Assembly: GCA_937927335.1 (NCBI GenBank)
Contig: CALBDU010000056.1
Location: 1 to 47,025, forward strand
Origin: an uncultured Clostridium sp.
Lineage (GTDB): Bacteria; Bacillota; Clostridia; Clostridiales; Clostridiaceae
DNA: 47,025 nucleotides
Reading direction: 5' to 3'
Positions 32,431 to 40,419 of the stretch are shown here, one piece after another; position 1 is the first letter of the stretch, and each line of letters starts with the position of its first letter. The notes below the pieces were generated by a model. The model was not told where the DNA came from. It saw only the letters and a program-made list of their open reading frames with translations, and did no database searches. The position numbers and the translations under genes are program-made.

Positions 32431-33768
32431 ATGAGCATTGCTGGTCGTATAGATAGATTGACTGTTACACCTATGCTTAAAAAAATATTATTATTAACTG
32501 GTATCGGCTGGATGTTTGATGCCATGGATCAGGGAATGGTTTCAGGGGTTATGGCCGCCATAGGAAAGGAATGGGCGCTTACCACCGGACAGCTGGCAGC
32601 TTTAAGCAGCGCTGGTATGCTGGGAATGGCATTGGGAGCAGCACTTTCCGGAATGATAGCAGATAAGCTTGGAAGAAAAAAGGTCATAATGTATACACTG
32701 ATTATTTACGGTGTTGCCAGCGGGCTTTCCGGGTTTTCAGTGAACTACACCATGCTGGTGGCATTGAGGTTTTTAACAGGCTTTGGACTAGGAGGAGAAC
32801 TGCCTGCTGCTTCAACTCTGGTAAGTGAATTTTCTCCAGTGAAGGTGAGAGGAAGAAATGTTATTATTCTGGAAAGTTTCTGGGCTTGGGGCTGGATCGC
32901 AGCAGCTCTGGTGGCATATTTACTGATACCTGTTTATGGCTGGAGAACAGCCTTTTGGGTAGGAGCACTGCCTGCATTATTTGCTGCGTACCTTAGAAAA
33001 GTGGTTCCGGAATCCCCAAGATATCTGGAGCAGACGGGAAGAATTCAAGAAGCTGATGCACTAGTTTCAGAAATGGAGAGACAGGCTGGAATTATAACTG
33101 TGGAAGAAGAATATGCAGCAGATGCCGACGTTGATGCTGCTAAAGTAAGTAAAATACCTTTTCTTGAATTATGGACAAAAAAGTATCTTAAAACCACTAT
33201 TGTACTTTGGATAATTTGGTTTGGAATTAATTTCGGTTATTATGGTTTTGTTCTATGGACACCAACCCTGCTGGTTGGAAAAGGCTTTGCACTGGTTAAA
33301 AGCTTTCAATTTACCTTAATAATGTGCCTTGCGCAGCTTCCGGGTTACTTTAGTGCAGCATGGCTGGTAGAAAGGATTGGAAGAAAATCTGTGCTATCTT
33401 TATACTTTGCTGGTACAGCTTTGGCTGCATGGTTATTTGGACATGCAGGAAATGCCAGCCAGGTACTTATGTATGGCTGCCTGCTTTACTTTTTCAGTCT
33501 GGGTGCCTGGGGATGTGTTTATGCATATACACCAGAGGTATATCCTACTGCTGCAAGAGGCAGCGGATCAGGCTGGGCTGCAGCTTTCGGGCGTCTTGGG
33601 GCATTTGTGGCACCATTCATAGTTCCTGTGGTTTACAAAACCTATGGAAATAATTTGGGATATACTTATGTTTTTATAATGCTAACTGCAATATTCATAT
33701 TTGTAGCATTAATAACTGCTTTGTTTGGAAAGGAAACCATGGGAAAATCACTGGAGGAAATAAGTTAA
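32431..33768 (+). CDS. MFS transporter of the organic/aromatic acid or niacin type
   Basis: A 445-residue major facilitator with twelve predicted helices. It has GWMFDAMDQGMVSGVMAAIG in helix 1, DKLGRKKV after helix 2 (the MFS loop motif), GLGGELPAASTLVSEF and VVPESPRYL. These match the sugar-porter/AAHS-like branch that includes niacin and aromatic acid transporters. The substrate is not certain. The start is ATG 32431, after GAGGAGG; an upstream in-frame codon at 32317 would run through the promoter. Single gene ended by a terminator at 33775, controlled by the palindrome over its promoter. Confidence 0.85.
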   Translation: MSIAGRIDRLTVTPMLKKILLLTGIGWMFDAMDQGMVSGVMAAIGKEWALTTGQLAALSSAGMLGMALGAALSGMIADKLGRKKVIMYTLIIYGVASGLSGFSVNYTMLVALRFLTGFGLGGELPAASTLVSEFSPVKVRGRNVIILESFWAWGWIAAALVAYLLIPVYGWRTAFWVGALPALFAAYLRKVVPESPRYLEQTGRIQEADALVSEMERQAGIITVEEEYAADADVDAAKVSKIPFLELWTKKYLKTTIVLWIIWFGINFGYYGFVLWTPTLLVGKGFALVKSFQFTLIMCLAQLPGYFSAAWLVERIGRKSVLSLYFAGTALAAWLFGHAGNASQVLMYGCLLYFFSLGAWGCVYAYTPEVYPTAARGSGSGWAAAFGRLGAFVAPFIVPVVYKTYGNNLGYTYVFIMLTAIFIFVALITALFGKETMGKSLEEIS

Positions 33769-33774
33769 ATTATG

Positions 33775-33803
33775 TAGCAGGGTGTAAAAGCTCTGCTATT
33801 TTT
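33775..33803 (+). terminator. Intrinsic terminator after the MFS gene
   Basis: TAGCAG (33775-33780) pairs with CTGCTA (33793-33798), followed by TTTTTG. Confidence 0.55.
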
Positions 33804-33842
33804 GTTATTATATAAATGTAATAACCATAACGAGGTGATATA

Positions 33843-34520
33843 TTGATTGATTCAGCTGTTATTAAAGGTATATTATTTAAATTAGGTGCTGATCTTTGCG
33901 GAATTGCACCTGCCCATAGATTCTGCGCGGCTCCTGAGGGGTTTCATCCAAGGGATATTTATAAGGACTGCAGAACTGTAGTAGTATTTGCCAAGAGAGC
34001 TCCTGAGGCTTGTATGCGTTCAGACAGCAGAGTGGTCTATTCACATACTACTTTTTCCACCTTTAAGGAATTAGACAGAATCTGCCTCAACGCATGCATT
34101 GAACTGGATAAAATGGGAGTTGGTGCTGTAATGATTCCATGTGATGATCCCTATGAATATTGGGATGAAGAAAAAAAACATGGGAAAGGAATCTTATCCC
34201 TTAAGCATGCCGGCGAACTGGCTGGACTAGGTGTTATCGGAAGAAATACACTGCTTGTCAATAAGAATCTGGGCAATTTTATGTATCTAAGCGCTCTTCT
34301 TATCAATGAGGAATCGGATTATGATGCTGTGGTTAACGATAATTACTGCAACAGCTGCAGAAGATGCATCACAAGCTGTCCAGTGCAAGCTATGGACGGA
34401 ATTACTGTTGACCAGGCTAAATGCAGAAGCCATGTTATGACAACAACAAGCAAAGGCTTTTATGTTTACAACTGCAACAGCTGTAGAACTTTATGTCCCA
34501 ATGCAGCAGGTTTGAAATAA
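33843..34520 (+). CDS. QueG-like double [4Fe-4S] protein
   Basis: A 225-residue iron-sulfur protein with two clusters: Cys169, Cys172, Cys175, Cys179 (CNSCRRCITSCP) and Cys194, Cys211, Cys214, Cys218. The N-terminal two thirds resemble the epoxyqueuosine reductase/RdhA-like fold: ADLCGIAPAHRF, and HAGELAGLGVIGRNTLLVN, the conserved glycine-rich corrinoid-side segment. It is shorter than QueG (about 380 residues) and lacks its C-terminal HEAT region, so it is not a standard QueG. The start is TTG 33843, with CGAGGTGAT at 33830-33838. It stands alone upstream of the ABC-F leader. The role is unknown. Confidence 0.72.
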   Translation: MIDSAVIKGILFKLGADLCGIAPAHRFCAAPEGFHPRDIYKDCRTVVVFAKRAPEACMRSDSRVVYSHTTFSTFKELDRICLNACIELDKMGVGAVMIPCDDPYEYWDEEKKHGKGILSLKHAGELAGLGVIGRNTLLVNKNLGNFMYLSALLINEESDYDAVVNDNYCNSCRRCITSCPVQAMDGITVDQAKCRSHVMTTTSKGFYVYNCNSCRTLCPNAAGLK

Positions 34521-34529
34521 AATCTTTTG

Positions 34530-34558
34530 TTGAAAATACAACAGATTAATCCTATAAT
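34530..34558 (+). promoter_or_regulatory. Sigma-A promoter of the ABC-F gene
   Basis: TTGAAA (34530-34535) and TATAAT (34553-34558) with 17-bp spacing. A start near 34565 would leave a leader of about 180 nt before the coding start at 34744, consistent with leader-based control. Confidence 0.65.
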
Positions 34559-34633
34559 ATATTTATCAGTATGAAAGGCAAGGTAATTTTATAAAATGAA
34601 AATGTAATCTTTTTAGAACAATTAATTCAAAAA

Positions 34634-34743
34634 AACAAAGTTTATGTTTCTTTGTTATGCGCAGAGTTCTGAGAGGACTACTATGTTTTATTTAGCTTTG
34701 TTTTTTTTGCATGTAATCCTCTCCCATAAGGAGTGGATTTTTT
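34634..34743 (+). promoter_or_regulatory. Attenuator-like leader of the ABC-F gene
   Basis: Several alternative pairings compete. AACAAAG (34634-34640) can pair with CTTTGTT at 34650-34656 or with CTTTG at 34696-34700, which runs straight into eight Ts (34701-34708), a terminator-like form. GAGAGGACTAC (34671-34681) pairs with GTAATCCTCTC (34713-34723) with one mismatch. CTCC (34721-34724) can also pair with the ribosome binding site GGAG (34730-34733). A small ORF starts at 34683 inside these elements. This is the layout of antibiotic-induced attenuators in front of ABC-F and erm genes. Confidence 0.6.
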
Positions 34744-34766
34744 ATGTTAATAATGGAAATGAATAA
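34683..34766 (+). CDS. Possible leader peptide (27 codons) overlapping the ABC-F start
   Basis: ATG at 34683 follows GAGAGGA (34671-34677), a plausible ribosome binding site. The frame encodes a hydrophobic peptide beginning MFYLALFFLHVILSHKE and stops at 34766, 22 bp inside the ABC-F gene in another frame. Ribosome stalling in it would change the pairing of 34671-34681 with 34713-34723. No codon-bias evidence is possible at this length. Confidence 0.45.
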   Translation: MFYLALFFLHVILSHKEWIFYVNNGNE

Positions 34767-36339
34767 TTTGAAAAAATATTATGGAACACGCCTAATTCTA
34801 AATATCAATCACCTGAAGGTATACAGTGAGGACAGGATTGGAATTATTGGGTTAAACGGCGCGGGGAAAAGTACTCTTCTTGAACTAATTGAAGGTTCAA
34901 TAAAACCTGACGAAGGAGCTGTAAGACTTCTTGGCACCTGCTCCTATATACCCCAGGGAGATGTATTGGACATAAAATGCAGTAATAAAAGCGGAGGAGA
35001 AAAAGCTAAGCTGAAAATTGAAGGTGCTTTTAACAGGCAGCCGGAGCTGATGCTGGCGGACGAACCCACTGCAAACCTTGATATTGAAGGTGTTGAAAAT
35101 TTAAAAGAGCGGTTAAACAGCTTCAAGGGAGCTATTTTGCTGGTATCTCATGACAGGGAGCTTTTGGATTTTTGCTGCAGCAGCATTTTAGAAATATCAT
35201 CTGGTGAAATCAAGCTGTACAAAGGCAATTACAGCAGCTTTTTAGTTCAGAAAAGTGCTGAACAGGAGAGGCTGGAATTTCAGTACAACCAATATATAAA
35301 GGAGAAAAATAAATTGTTAAGGGCTGCTGAAAAGCTTGAGAGTAAATCTACATCCACAAGAAAGGCACCCAAAAGGATGGGTAATTCTGAAGCCAGACTT
35401 CACAAAATGGGTGATCAAAAGGCAAAGGCAGCTTTGGACAGATCGAAAAAAGCTGTAGAATCAAGACTTGAAAGGCTGGAGGTCAAGAATAGGCCAAGTA
35501 ATATTGACAAAATTAAGCTGGATATTGTCAATATGGATATACTCCACAGCAAGATAGCAGTGGAAGGTGTTAATATCAGTAAAACACTTGGTGTAAGACA
35601 TCTCCTTGAGAATGCTGATTTCAAAATATTCAATAACACAAGAACTGCCATAATAGGTGACAATGGCTGTGGAAAAACTACTTTAATCAAGATGATATTA
35701 TCCGGAGATGAGGGAATAAAAACATCACCGGCTGCTAAAATTGGTTATTTTGCACAGGATTTCTCAGTACTGGATGATAATAAATCTATAATCAGTAATG
35801 TAATGGAAACCAGTATAAAGGATGAGAACTTTGTCAGGACTGTGTTATCAAGGCTGTTGTTTAAAAATGAGGAGGTATACAAGAAGGTGTCTGCATTAAG
35901 CGGAGGTGAGAAAATCAAAGCCGCATTGTCCAAGGTTCTGGTAAGTGACTACAATCTGCTTATTTTGGATGAACCAACCAATTATCTGGATGTTTATTCG
36001 CTGGAAGCCATGGAAAAAGTATTATTGGATTATAAAGGGACATTAATTTTTGTATCCCATGATACCAGATTTGTAAATAAACTGGCTGAAAATATCATTC
36101 TTTTTAAAGATAAGAAGCTGATATGCTACGGGGGCAATCTTGATCAGTATAATGAAAGTATGAAAGGTTGTGACCAGAGCAGGCTTCTTGAACAGCTAAT
36201 GGTTACTGAAAACAGACTGTCACAGATAATAGGCAGAGTATCCATGCCTGGTAAAGGTGATGATGTTAATGAATTAAACAAGCAATATGAGATAGAGCTT
36301 AAAGAACTTAAAAGATTGAAATCTCTGATCAAGAAATAA
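34744..36339 (+). CDS. ABC-F ribosome-protection protein (Vga/VmlR/CplR-like)
   Basis: A 531-residue protein with two ATPase domains and no membrane segment. Domain 1 has Walker A GLNGAGKS (36-43), signature SGGEK (83-87) and Walker B LADEP; domain 2 has GDNGCGKTT (from 305), LSGGEK and LILDEP. They are joined by a long charged helical linker (about 170-260, including KRMGNSEARLHKMGDQKAK), the part that reaches the peptidyl transferase centre in antibiotic-resistance ABC-F proteins. Domain 1 is short, as in Vga/VmlR/CplR, unlike housekeeping EttA or Uup. Likely substrates are lincosamides, pleuromutilins and streptogramin A, by family. The start is ATG 34744, with AAGGAG at 34728-34733. Control by the leader upstream is likely. 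Confidence 0.85.
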   Translation: MLIMEMNNLKKYYGTRLILNINHLKVYSEDRIGIIGLNGAGKSTLLELIEGSIKPDEGAVRLLGTCSYIPQGDVLDIKCSNKSGGEKAKLKIEGAFNRQPELMLADEPTANLDIEGVENLKERLNSFKGAILLVSHDRELLDFCCSSILEISSGEIKLYKGNYSSFLVQKSAEQERLEFQYNQYIKEKNKLLRAAEKLESKSTSTRKAPKRMGNSEARLHKMGDQKAKAALDRSKKAVESRLERLEVKNRPSNIDKIKLDIVNMDILHSKIAVEGVNISKTLGVRHLLENADFKIFNNTRTAIIGDNGCGKTTLIKMILSGDEGIKTSPAAKIGYFAQDFSVLDDNKSIISNVMETSIKDENFVRTVLSRLLFKNEEVYKKVSALSGGEKIKAALSKVLVSDYNLLILDEPTNYLDVYSLEAMEKVLLDYKGTLIFVSHDTRFVNKLAENIILFKDKKLICYGGNLDQYNESMKGCDQSRLLEQLMVTENRLSQIIGRVSMPGKGDDVNELNKQYEIELKELKRLKSLIKK

Positions 36340-36357
36340 AGAAAAGCTGGTGTTATT

Positions 36358-36726
36358 ATGTTTTTTATTGGAGGATTTTCCTCGAAGTATGAAATGTTGG
36401 ACTTTAACCAAAATATTGTATGCACCAACTGCGGAAGGTACGGAGGTATTGAGGTTTTTGCGGAATACATGTATTTGAGCCTGTTCTTTATTCCGATACT
36501 CAAATGGAATAAAATATACTATGCAAAGAGCACCTGCTGCGACGCAGTATATTACATAAGTGATGTGCTTGGCTCAAAAATAGAGAGGGGAGAGGCAGTT
36601 ACCTTAACTGAAGCTGATTTGCAGCCTTATTCAAGCGGTGAATATGATATTGAAAGATGCCCCAGCTGCGGCTGTGAGCTATCAGCTGAATTCAGGTTCT
36701 GCCCTCACTGCGGCAAACCACTGTAA
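36358..36726 (+). CDS. Zinc-ribbon protein
   Basis: A 122-residue protein. The N-terminal half has one CxxC pair (CTNCGRYGG) and a CC pair (STCCDAVYY). The C-terminus has a clear zinc ribbon, CPSCGCEL to CPHCGKP. A hydrophobic MYLSLFFIPILKW stretch lies in the middle. Small zinc-ribbon proteins of this type are common in Clostridia and have no known function. It lies 18 bp after the ABC-F gene, with only a weak ribosome binding site (AGCTGGTG), so it may be translationally coupled. A terminator follows. Confidence 0.75.
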   Translation: MFFIGGFSSKYEMLDFNQNIVCTNCGRYGGIEVFAEYMYLSLFFIPILKWNKIYYAKSTCCDAVYYISDVLGSKIERGEAVTLTEADLQPYSSGEYDIERCPSCGCELSAEFRFCPHCGKPL

Positions 36727-36737
36727 GATCAAAACAT

Positions 36738-36759
36738 AAAGCCCGGGCTACCGGGCTTT
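36738..36759. terminator. Bidirectional intrinsic terminator
   Basis: AAAGCCCGG (36738-36746) pairs with CCGGGCTTT (36751-36759) around GCTA. It serves the zinc-ribbon gene and the convergent ABC exporter operon. Confidence 0.85.
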
Positions 36760-36761
36760 AA

Positions 36762-38564
36762 TTATAAAGATATATCTAGCTTTTGAAGCTGGTTGTAATA
36801 CAAATTGTGATAAACACCGTTCTGATTTATAAGGCTTTCATGATTGCCCTTTTCCACAATCTGGCCATTATCAATAACTAGTATGGTATCTGCATCTATT
36901 ATGGTGCTTAACCTGTGGGCAATGATAAAGCTGGTTCTGCCAGCCATAATCTTTAGCATGGACTGCTGGATACGGAGCTCAGTCCTTGTATCCACGCTGC
37001 TGGTGGCTTCGTCAAGGATCAATATTGAAGGGTTTGAAAGGATTGCCCTGGCTATGGCCAAAAGCTGCCTTTGTCCCTGGCTCAAATTGCTGCCGCTTTC
37101 TGAAAGCTCTGTATCATAACCACTAGGCATTCTTGTAATAAAGGTATGGGCGCCAGCCATATCAGCAGCCTTCATAACCTCCTCATCAGAAGCCTCAAGA
37201 TTTCCATATTTAATGTTTTCCTTTATGGTGCCTGAAAACAGGTAGGTATCCTGCAGTACAATTCCAAAGCATTTTCTAAGACTATCCCGTGTATATTCTT
37301 TTATATCAGTGCCATCAATCAGTATTCTTCCAGAGGTCACATCATAAAATCTTGAAACCAGGTTTACCAAGGTGGTTTTTCCTGCTCCGGTAGCTCCTAC
37401 CAGGGCAATGCTGTCTCCGCTTTTAACGCTGAAGGATATATTTTTGATTATTGGAATATCCGGCCTGTATCCAAAGGATACATTTTCAAATACAACATCT
37501 CCCTTAACGTCCTTTAGCTCCCGGGCACCCTGCACATCCTTCTCCTCCTCTAGTTCATCAAGTATTTCAAAAACCCTTTCTGCACCGGCGGCAGCGGACT
37601 GAAGTGTGTTGAAAATATTTGCAAAATCAGAGAAGGGTCTGGAAAACTGTCTTGAATAGCTTATAAAGCTGGCAATTACACCTATGGATATCAAACCTTT
37701 AATTGCCAGGATTCCTCCTGTAAAGGCTATCAATGCAAATCCTATATTGTTAATTACATTCATAAGAGGCATCAGATATCCGGTCCAAATTTGAGCTTTC
37801 AAACCCACATCCCTAAGGCTGTTATTTAATTTGTCAAACTGGTCTATGATTTTATCCTCATAATTAAAAGCCTTTATGACGCTGATGCCGGAAATGGCTT
37901 CTTCAATGTGACCGTTAAGCTTACCAAGATCCTGCTGCTGTTTTTTAAAGAGCACAGCTGTTTTACCTGCTATGGTTTTAGTCAGGATAAGAGCCAGGGG
38001 TACTGTGACTACAGCAGCCAGGGTCAACAGCGGACTAAGGATTATCATCATAACCAGTGTTCCTAAAACTGCAAAAATACCTGAAAGCAGCTGTACGGTG
38101 GATTGGGATATGGTGGTGCTTACATTTTCTATATCATTGGAAAGCCTGCTCATTATATCCCCATGGGTGTGAAGGTCAAAAAAGGCCGTGGACAGCTTCT
38201 GAAGCTTACCAAAAAGTCCGCTGCGAAAGCCCTTGATTATTCTTTGGGATACACCTGCCATTATCCAGCCCTGTATAAATGTACACAGGGAGTCGGCAGC
38301 ATAACCTGCAGCAAGTGCTGCAACTGTAATTTTCAGCAGATTGGAGTCAATTGTATTAAGGGAAATAATATCAACAGCCCTGCCTATGATGTAGGGTATG
38401 GCGAGTACAATGGCTCCGTCAACTATAATAAGAAGTACTACAAAGGAAATGAGGCTTTTTTCATTTTTAAAATATCCAAGCAGTCTTTTAGAGGTTTGCC
38501 AAAAGTTCTTAGGTTTTTCTACAGGTATTATGCCTCTGGCACCGCCCATTCTTCTTCCTTCCAT
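36762..38564 (-). CDS. Heterodimeric ABC exporter subunit with canonical catalytic site
   Basis: A 600-residue half-transporter: an N-terminal six-helix permease (about residues 35-330), then an ATPase domain. Walker A is GATGAGKTT, Walker B with catalytic Glu is LILDEATS, and the switch His is in FIIAHRLST. Its signature is LSQGQ rather than LSGGQ. The ATG at 38564 lies one base after the stop of the upstream partner and has GGGAGGAATT before it. The two form a BmrCD/LmrCD-type multidrug or lipid exporter. The substrate is unknown. Confidence 0.92.
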   Translation of the reverse strand: MEGRRMGGARGIIPVEKPKNFWQTSKRLLGYFKNEKSLISFVVLLIIVDGAIVLAIPYIIGRAVDIISLNTIDSNLLKITVAALAAGYAADSLCTFIQGWIMAGVSQRIIKGFRSGLFGKLQKLSTAFFDLHTHGDIMSRLSNDIENVSTTISQSTVQLLSGIFAVLGTLVMMIILSPLLTLAAVVTVPLALILTKTIAGKTAVLFKKQQQDLGKLNGHIEEAISGISVIKAFNYEDKIIDQFDKLNNSLRDVGLKAQIWTGYLMPLMNVINNIGFALIAFTGGILAIKGLISIGVIASFISYSRQFSRPFSDFANIFNTLQSAAAGAERVFEILDELEEEKDVQGARELKDVKGDVVFENVSFGYRPDIPIIKNISFSVKSGDSIALVGATGAGKTTLVNLVSRFYDVTSGRILIDGTDIKEYTRDSLRKCFGIVLQDTYLFSGTIKENIKYGNLEASDEEVMKAADMAGAHTFITRMPSGYDTELSESGSNLSQGQRQLLAIARAILSNPSILILDEATSSVDTRTELRIQQSMLKIMAGRTSFIIAHRLSTIIDADTILVIDNGQIVEKGNHESLINQNGVYHNLYYNQLQKLDISL

Positions 38565-38565
38565 G

Positions 38566-40287
38566 CTAAAATTCCTCCCTGCCTATCTGTGAATGGAAAA
38601 TATCCTTATAAACCTTGCAGGTTTTCATCAGGCTTTCGTGAGTGCCAATACCTGCAATGGCACCTTCATCCAGTACAAGGATTCTGTCTGCATCCATTAC
38701 TGAGGTTATCCTTTGGGCAACGATGATACAGGTTAATTTTTTAAAATATTGTTTCAAAGCCTCCCTGATACTCGTTTCTGTAGCTGTATCCACAGAACTG
38801 GTGCAGTCATCAAGAACAAGTATTTCTGGAAACTTAATCAAGGCTCTGGCAATAGCGAGTCTTTGCTTCTGACCACCTGAAAGATTTACTCCGCCCTGGC
38901 CAAGCATTGTTTCATATTTTTCAGGAAAGGAGGATATAAACCCATGAGCCTGGGCAGCGGAAGCCGCCGATATAACCTCCTCCATTGAGGCGTTTTTCCT
39001 GCCCCATTTTATATTTTCCAGTATAGTACCTGTGAAAAGCACCGTTTTTTGAGGCACCAGCGCGATTTTTCCTCTTAAGACCTTAATATCCATATCTCTC
39101 ACATCCATGCCGTCCACCAGCACCTTTCCGGAACAGGTATCGTAAAATCTTGGTATCAGATTAATCAAGGTGCTTTTTCCTGAACCGGTGGAACCAATTA
39201 CAGCCAGTGTTTCACCAGCCATGCAGGTAAAAGAGATATTTTTTATAACTGGATCGCCGCAGTAATCCTTATAGGAGAAGCTGACATTTTCAAAATCGAT
39301 GCGGCCTTTATTTTCAGTTGTTATACCATCCCTGAATACCATGGCATCCTCCATGGAAAAAATCTCCACTATACGGTCAAAGGAGGCCTGTGCTCTAACC
39401 AGGGTTGTAAAGACAAAAGAAATCATCATCAAGGAAAACAATATTTGGGTCATGTAGTTCACATAGGCCATAACCTGACCTACATGCATGCCGCCCAGGG
39501 TGACCTGGATGCTTCCAAACCACAGTACGGCAGCTATGCCTGTATTAACTGCAAGGGATATGCAGGGACCGAAAATGGACATCAATCTTAGTGAAGCTAT
39601 GGAGGTTTGGGCCTGACTGTTGTTTGTATTTTCAAACCTTATTTCCTCTTGTTCATATCTGTTAAAGGCCTTAACCACTCTAACTCCAGATAAATACTCC
39701 CTCATAACGCCGTTCAGTTTATCTAAAGCCTTTTGAACCTTTAGAAAAGCCGGGTAACCGGTTTTCAAATTCATGTATATTATAAACCCAACTAGTGGAA
39801 TAATGATAAACAAAATTAAAGATAAATGAAGGTTCAGCCTAATAGCCATAATAATACTTCCAATACATAGCAGCGGAGCCTTTACAAAAATTCTCATGAG
39901 ACCGTTGGTGAGATTCTGTACCTGTGTAATATCATTGGTGAGCCTGGTAATCAGTGAGGCATTGTCAAACTTGTCAAGTCCTTCTAAGGAAAGACTCTGA
40001 ATTTTTTTGAAAAGGTCCAGCCTTAGGTCTGAGCTTAGATTCAGGGAAACATGGCTGGATATTATATTTCTGATGATGGCGGCTGCAGCTCCCACAGCTG
40101 TTACTGCAAGCATTATCAGCCCCATATTTAATATATAATTGAAATTTTTCTGGGCTACTCCTGTATCTACGATTTTTGCCATTATTGTTGGCTGCATCAG
40201 ATCGCAGAGAGCTTCCAGTGTTAGGACTATTATTGCAAAGGAGAAGGGTCTCCAATATTTCTTGATATACTTCTTAAAAAATCTCAT
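38566..40287 (-). CDS. Heterodimeric ABC exporter subunit with degenerate ATP site
   Basis: A 573-residue half-transporter with six membrane helices and an ATPase domain: Walker A GSTGSGKST and signature LSGGQKQRLAIARAL. The Walker B glutamate is Asp (LVLDDCTS), and the switch histidine is Gln (IVAQRITS). These changes mark the degenerate-site partner in heterodimeric exporters such as TM287/288. I choose ATG 40287, because GGAGGA abuts an earlier ATG at 40293 with no spacing. It is the first gene of the two-gene operon and divergent from the polysaccharide locus. Confidence 0.92.
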   Translation of the reverse strand: MRFFKKYIKKYWRPFSFAIIVLTLEALCDLMQPTIMAKIVDTGVAQKNFNYILNMGLIMLAVTAVGAAAAIIRNIISSHVSLNLSSDLRLDLFKKIQSLSLEGLDKFDNASLITRLTNDITQVQNLTNGLMRIFVKAPLLCIGSIIMAIRLNLHLSLILFIIIPLVGFIIYMNLKTGYPAFLKVQKALDKLNGVMREYLSGVRVVKAFNRYEQEEIRFENTNNSQAQTSIASLRLMSIFGPCISLAVNTGIAAVLWFGSIQVTLGGMHVGQVMAYVNYMTQILFSLMMISFVFTTLVRAQASFDRIVEIFSMEDAMVFRDGITTENKGRIDFENVSFSYKDYCGDPVIKNISFTCMAGETLAVIGSTGSGKSTLINLIPRFYDTCSGKVLVDGMDVRDMDIKVLRGKIALVPQKTVLFTGTILENIKWGRKNASMEEVISAASAAQAHGFISSFPEKYETMLGQGGVNLSGGQKQRLAIARALIKFPEILVLDDCTSSVDTATETSIREALKQYFKKLTCIIVAQRITSVMDADRILVLDEGAIAGIGTHESLMKTCKVYKDIFHSQIGREEF

Positions 40288-40419
40288 AACCATTCCTCCA
40301 AATTGTTATATAAAATATTATATAATAAAAATTATTAGTTTGATATTAATAAGTAGATGTTTTTTTCGATAATATATTGTAGAATGATTAAAGAGAAACG
40401 AGAAATTTGGAGAAAAATT

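Noticed and set aside
34744..36339. Housekeeping ABC-F (EttA, Uup) or membrane transporter ATPase
   Set aside because: The first ATPase domain is short and the interdomain linker long, as in Vga/VmlR/CplR resistance factors; no membrane partner is adjacent.
38103..38726. Plus-strand ORF of 207 codons across the two ABC exporter genes
   Set aside because: It is antisense to conserved permease and ATPase sequence and has a cysteine/tyrosine-rich, low-complexity product typical of shadow frames.
40357..40419. Longer N-terminus for the glycoside hydrolase-like protein
   Set aside because: The upstream ATG has no ribosome binding site and would put charged residues before a clean membrane anchor starting at 40420.
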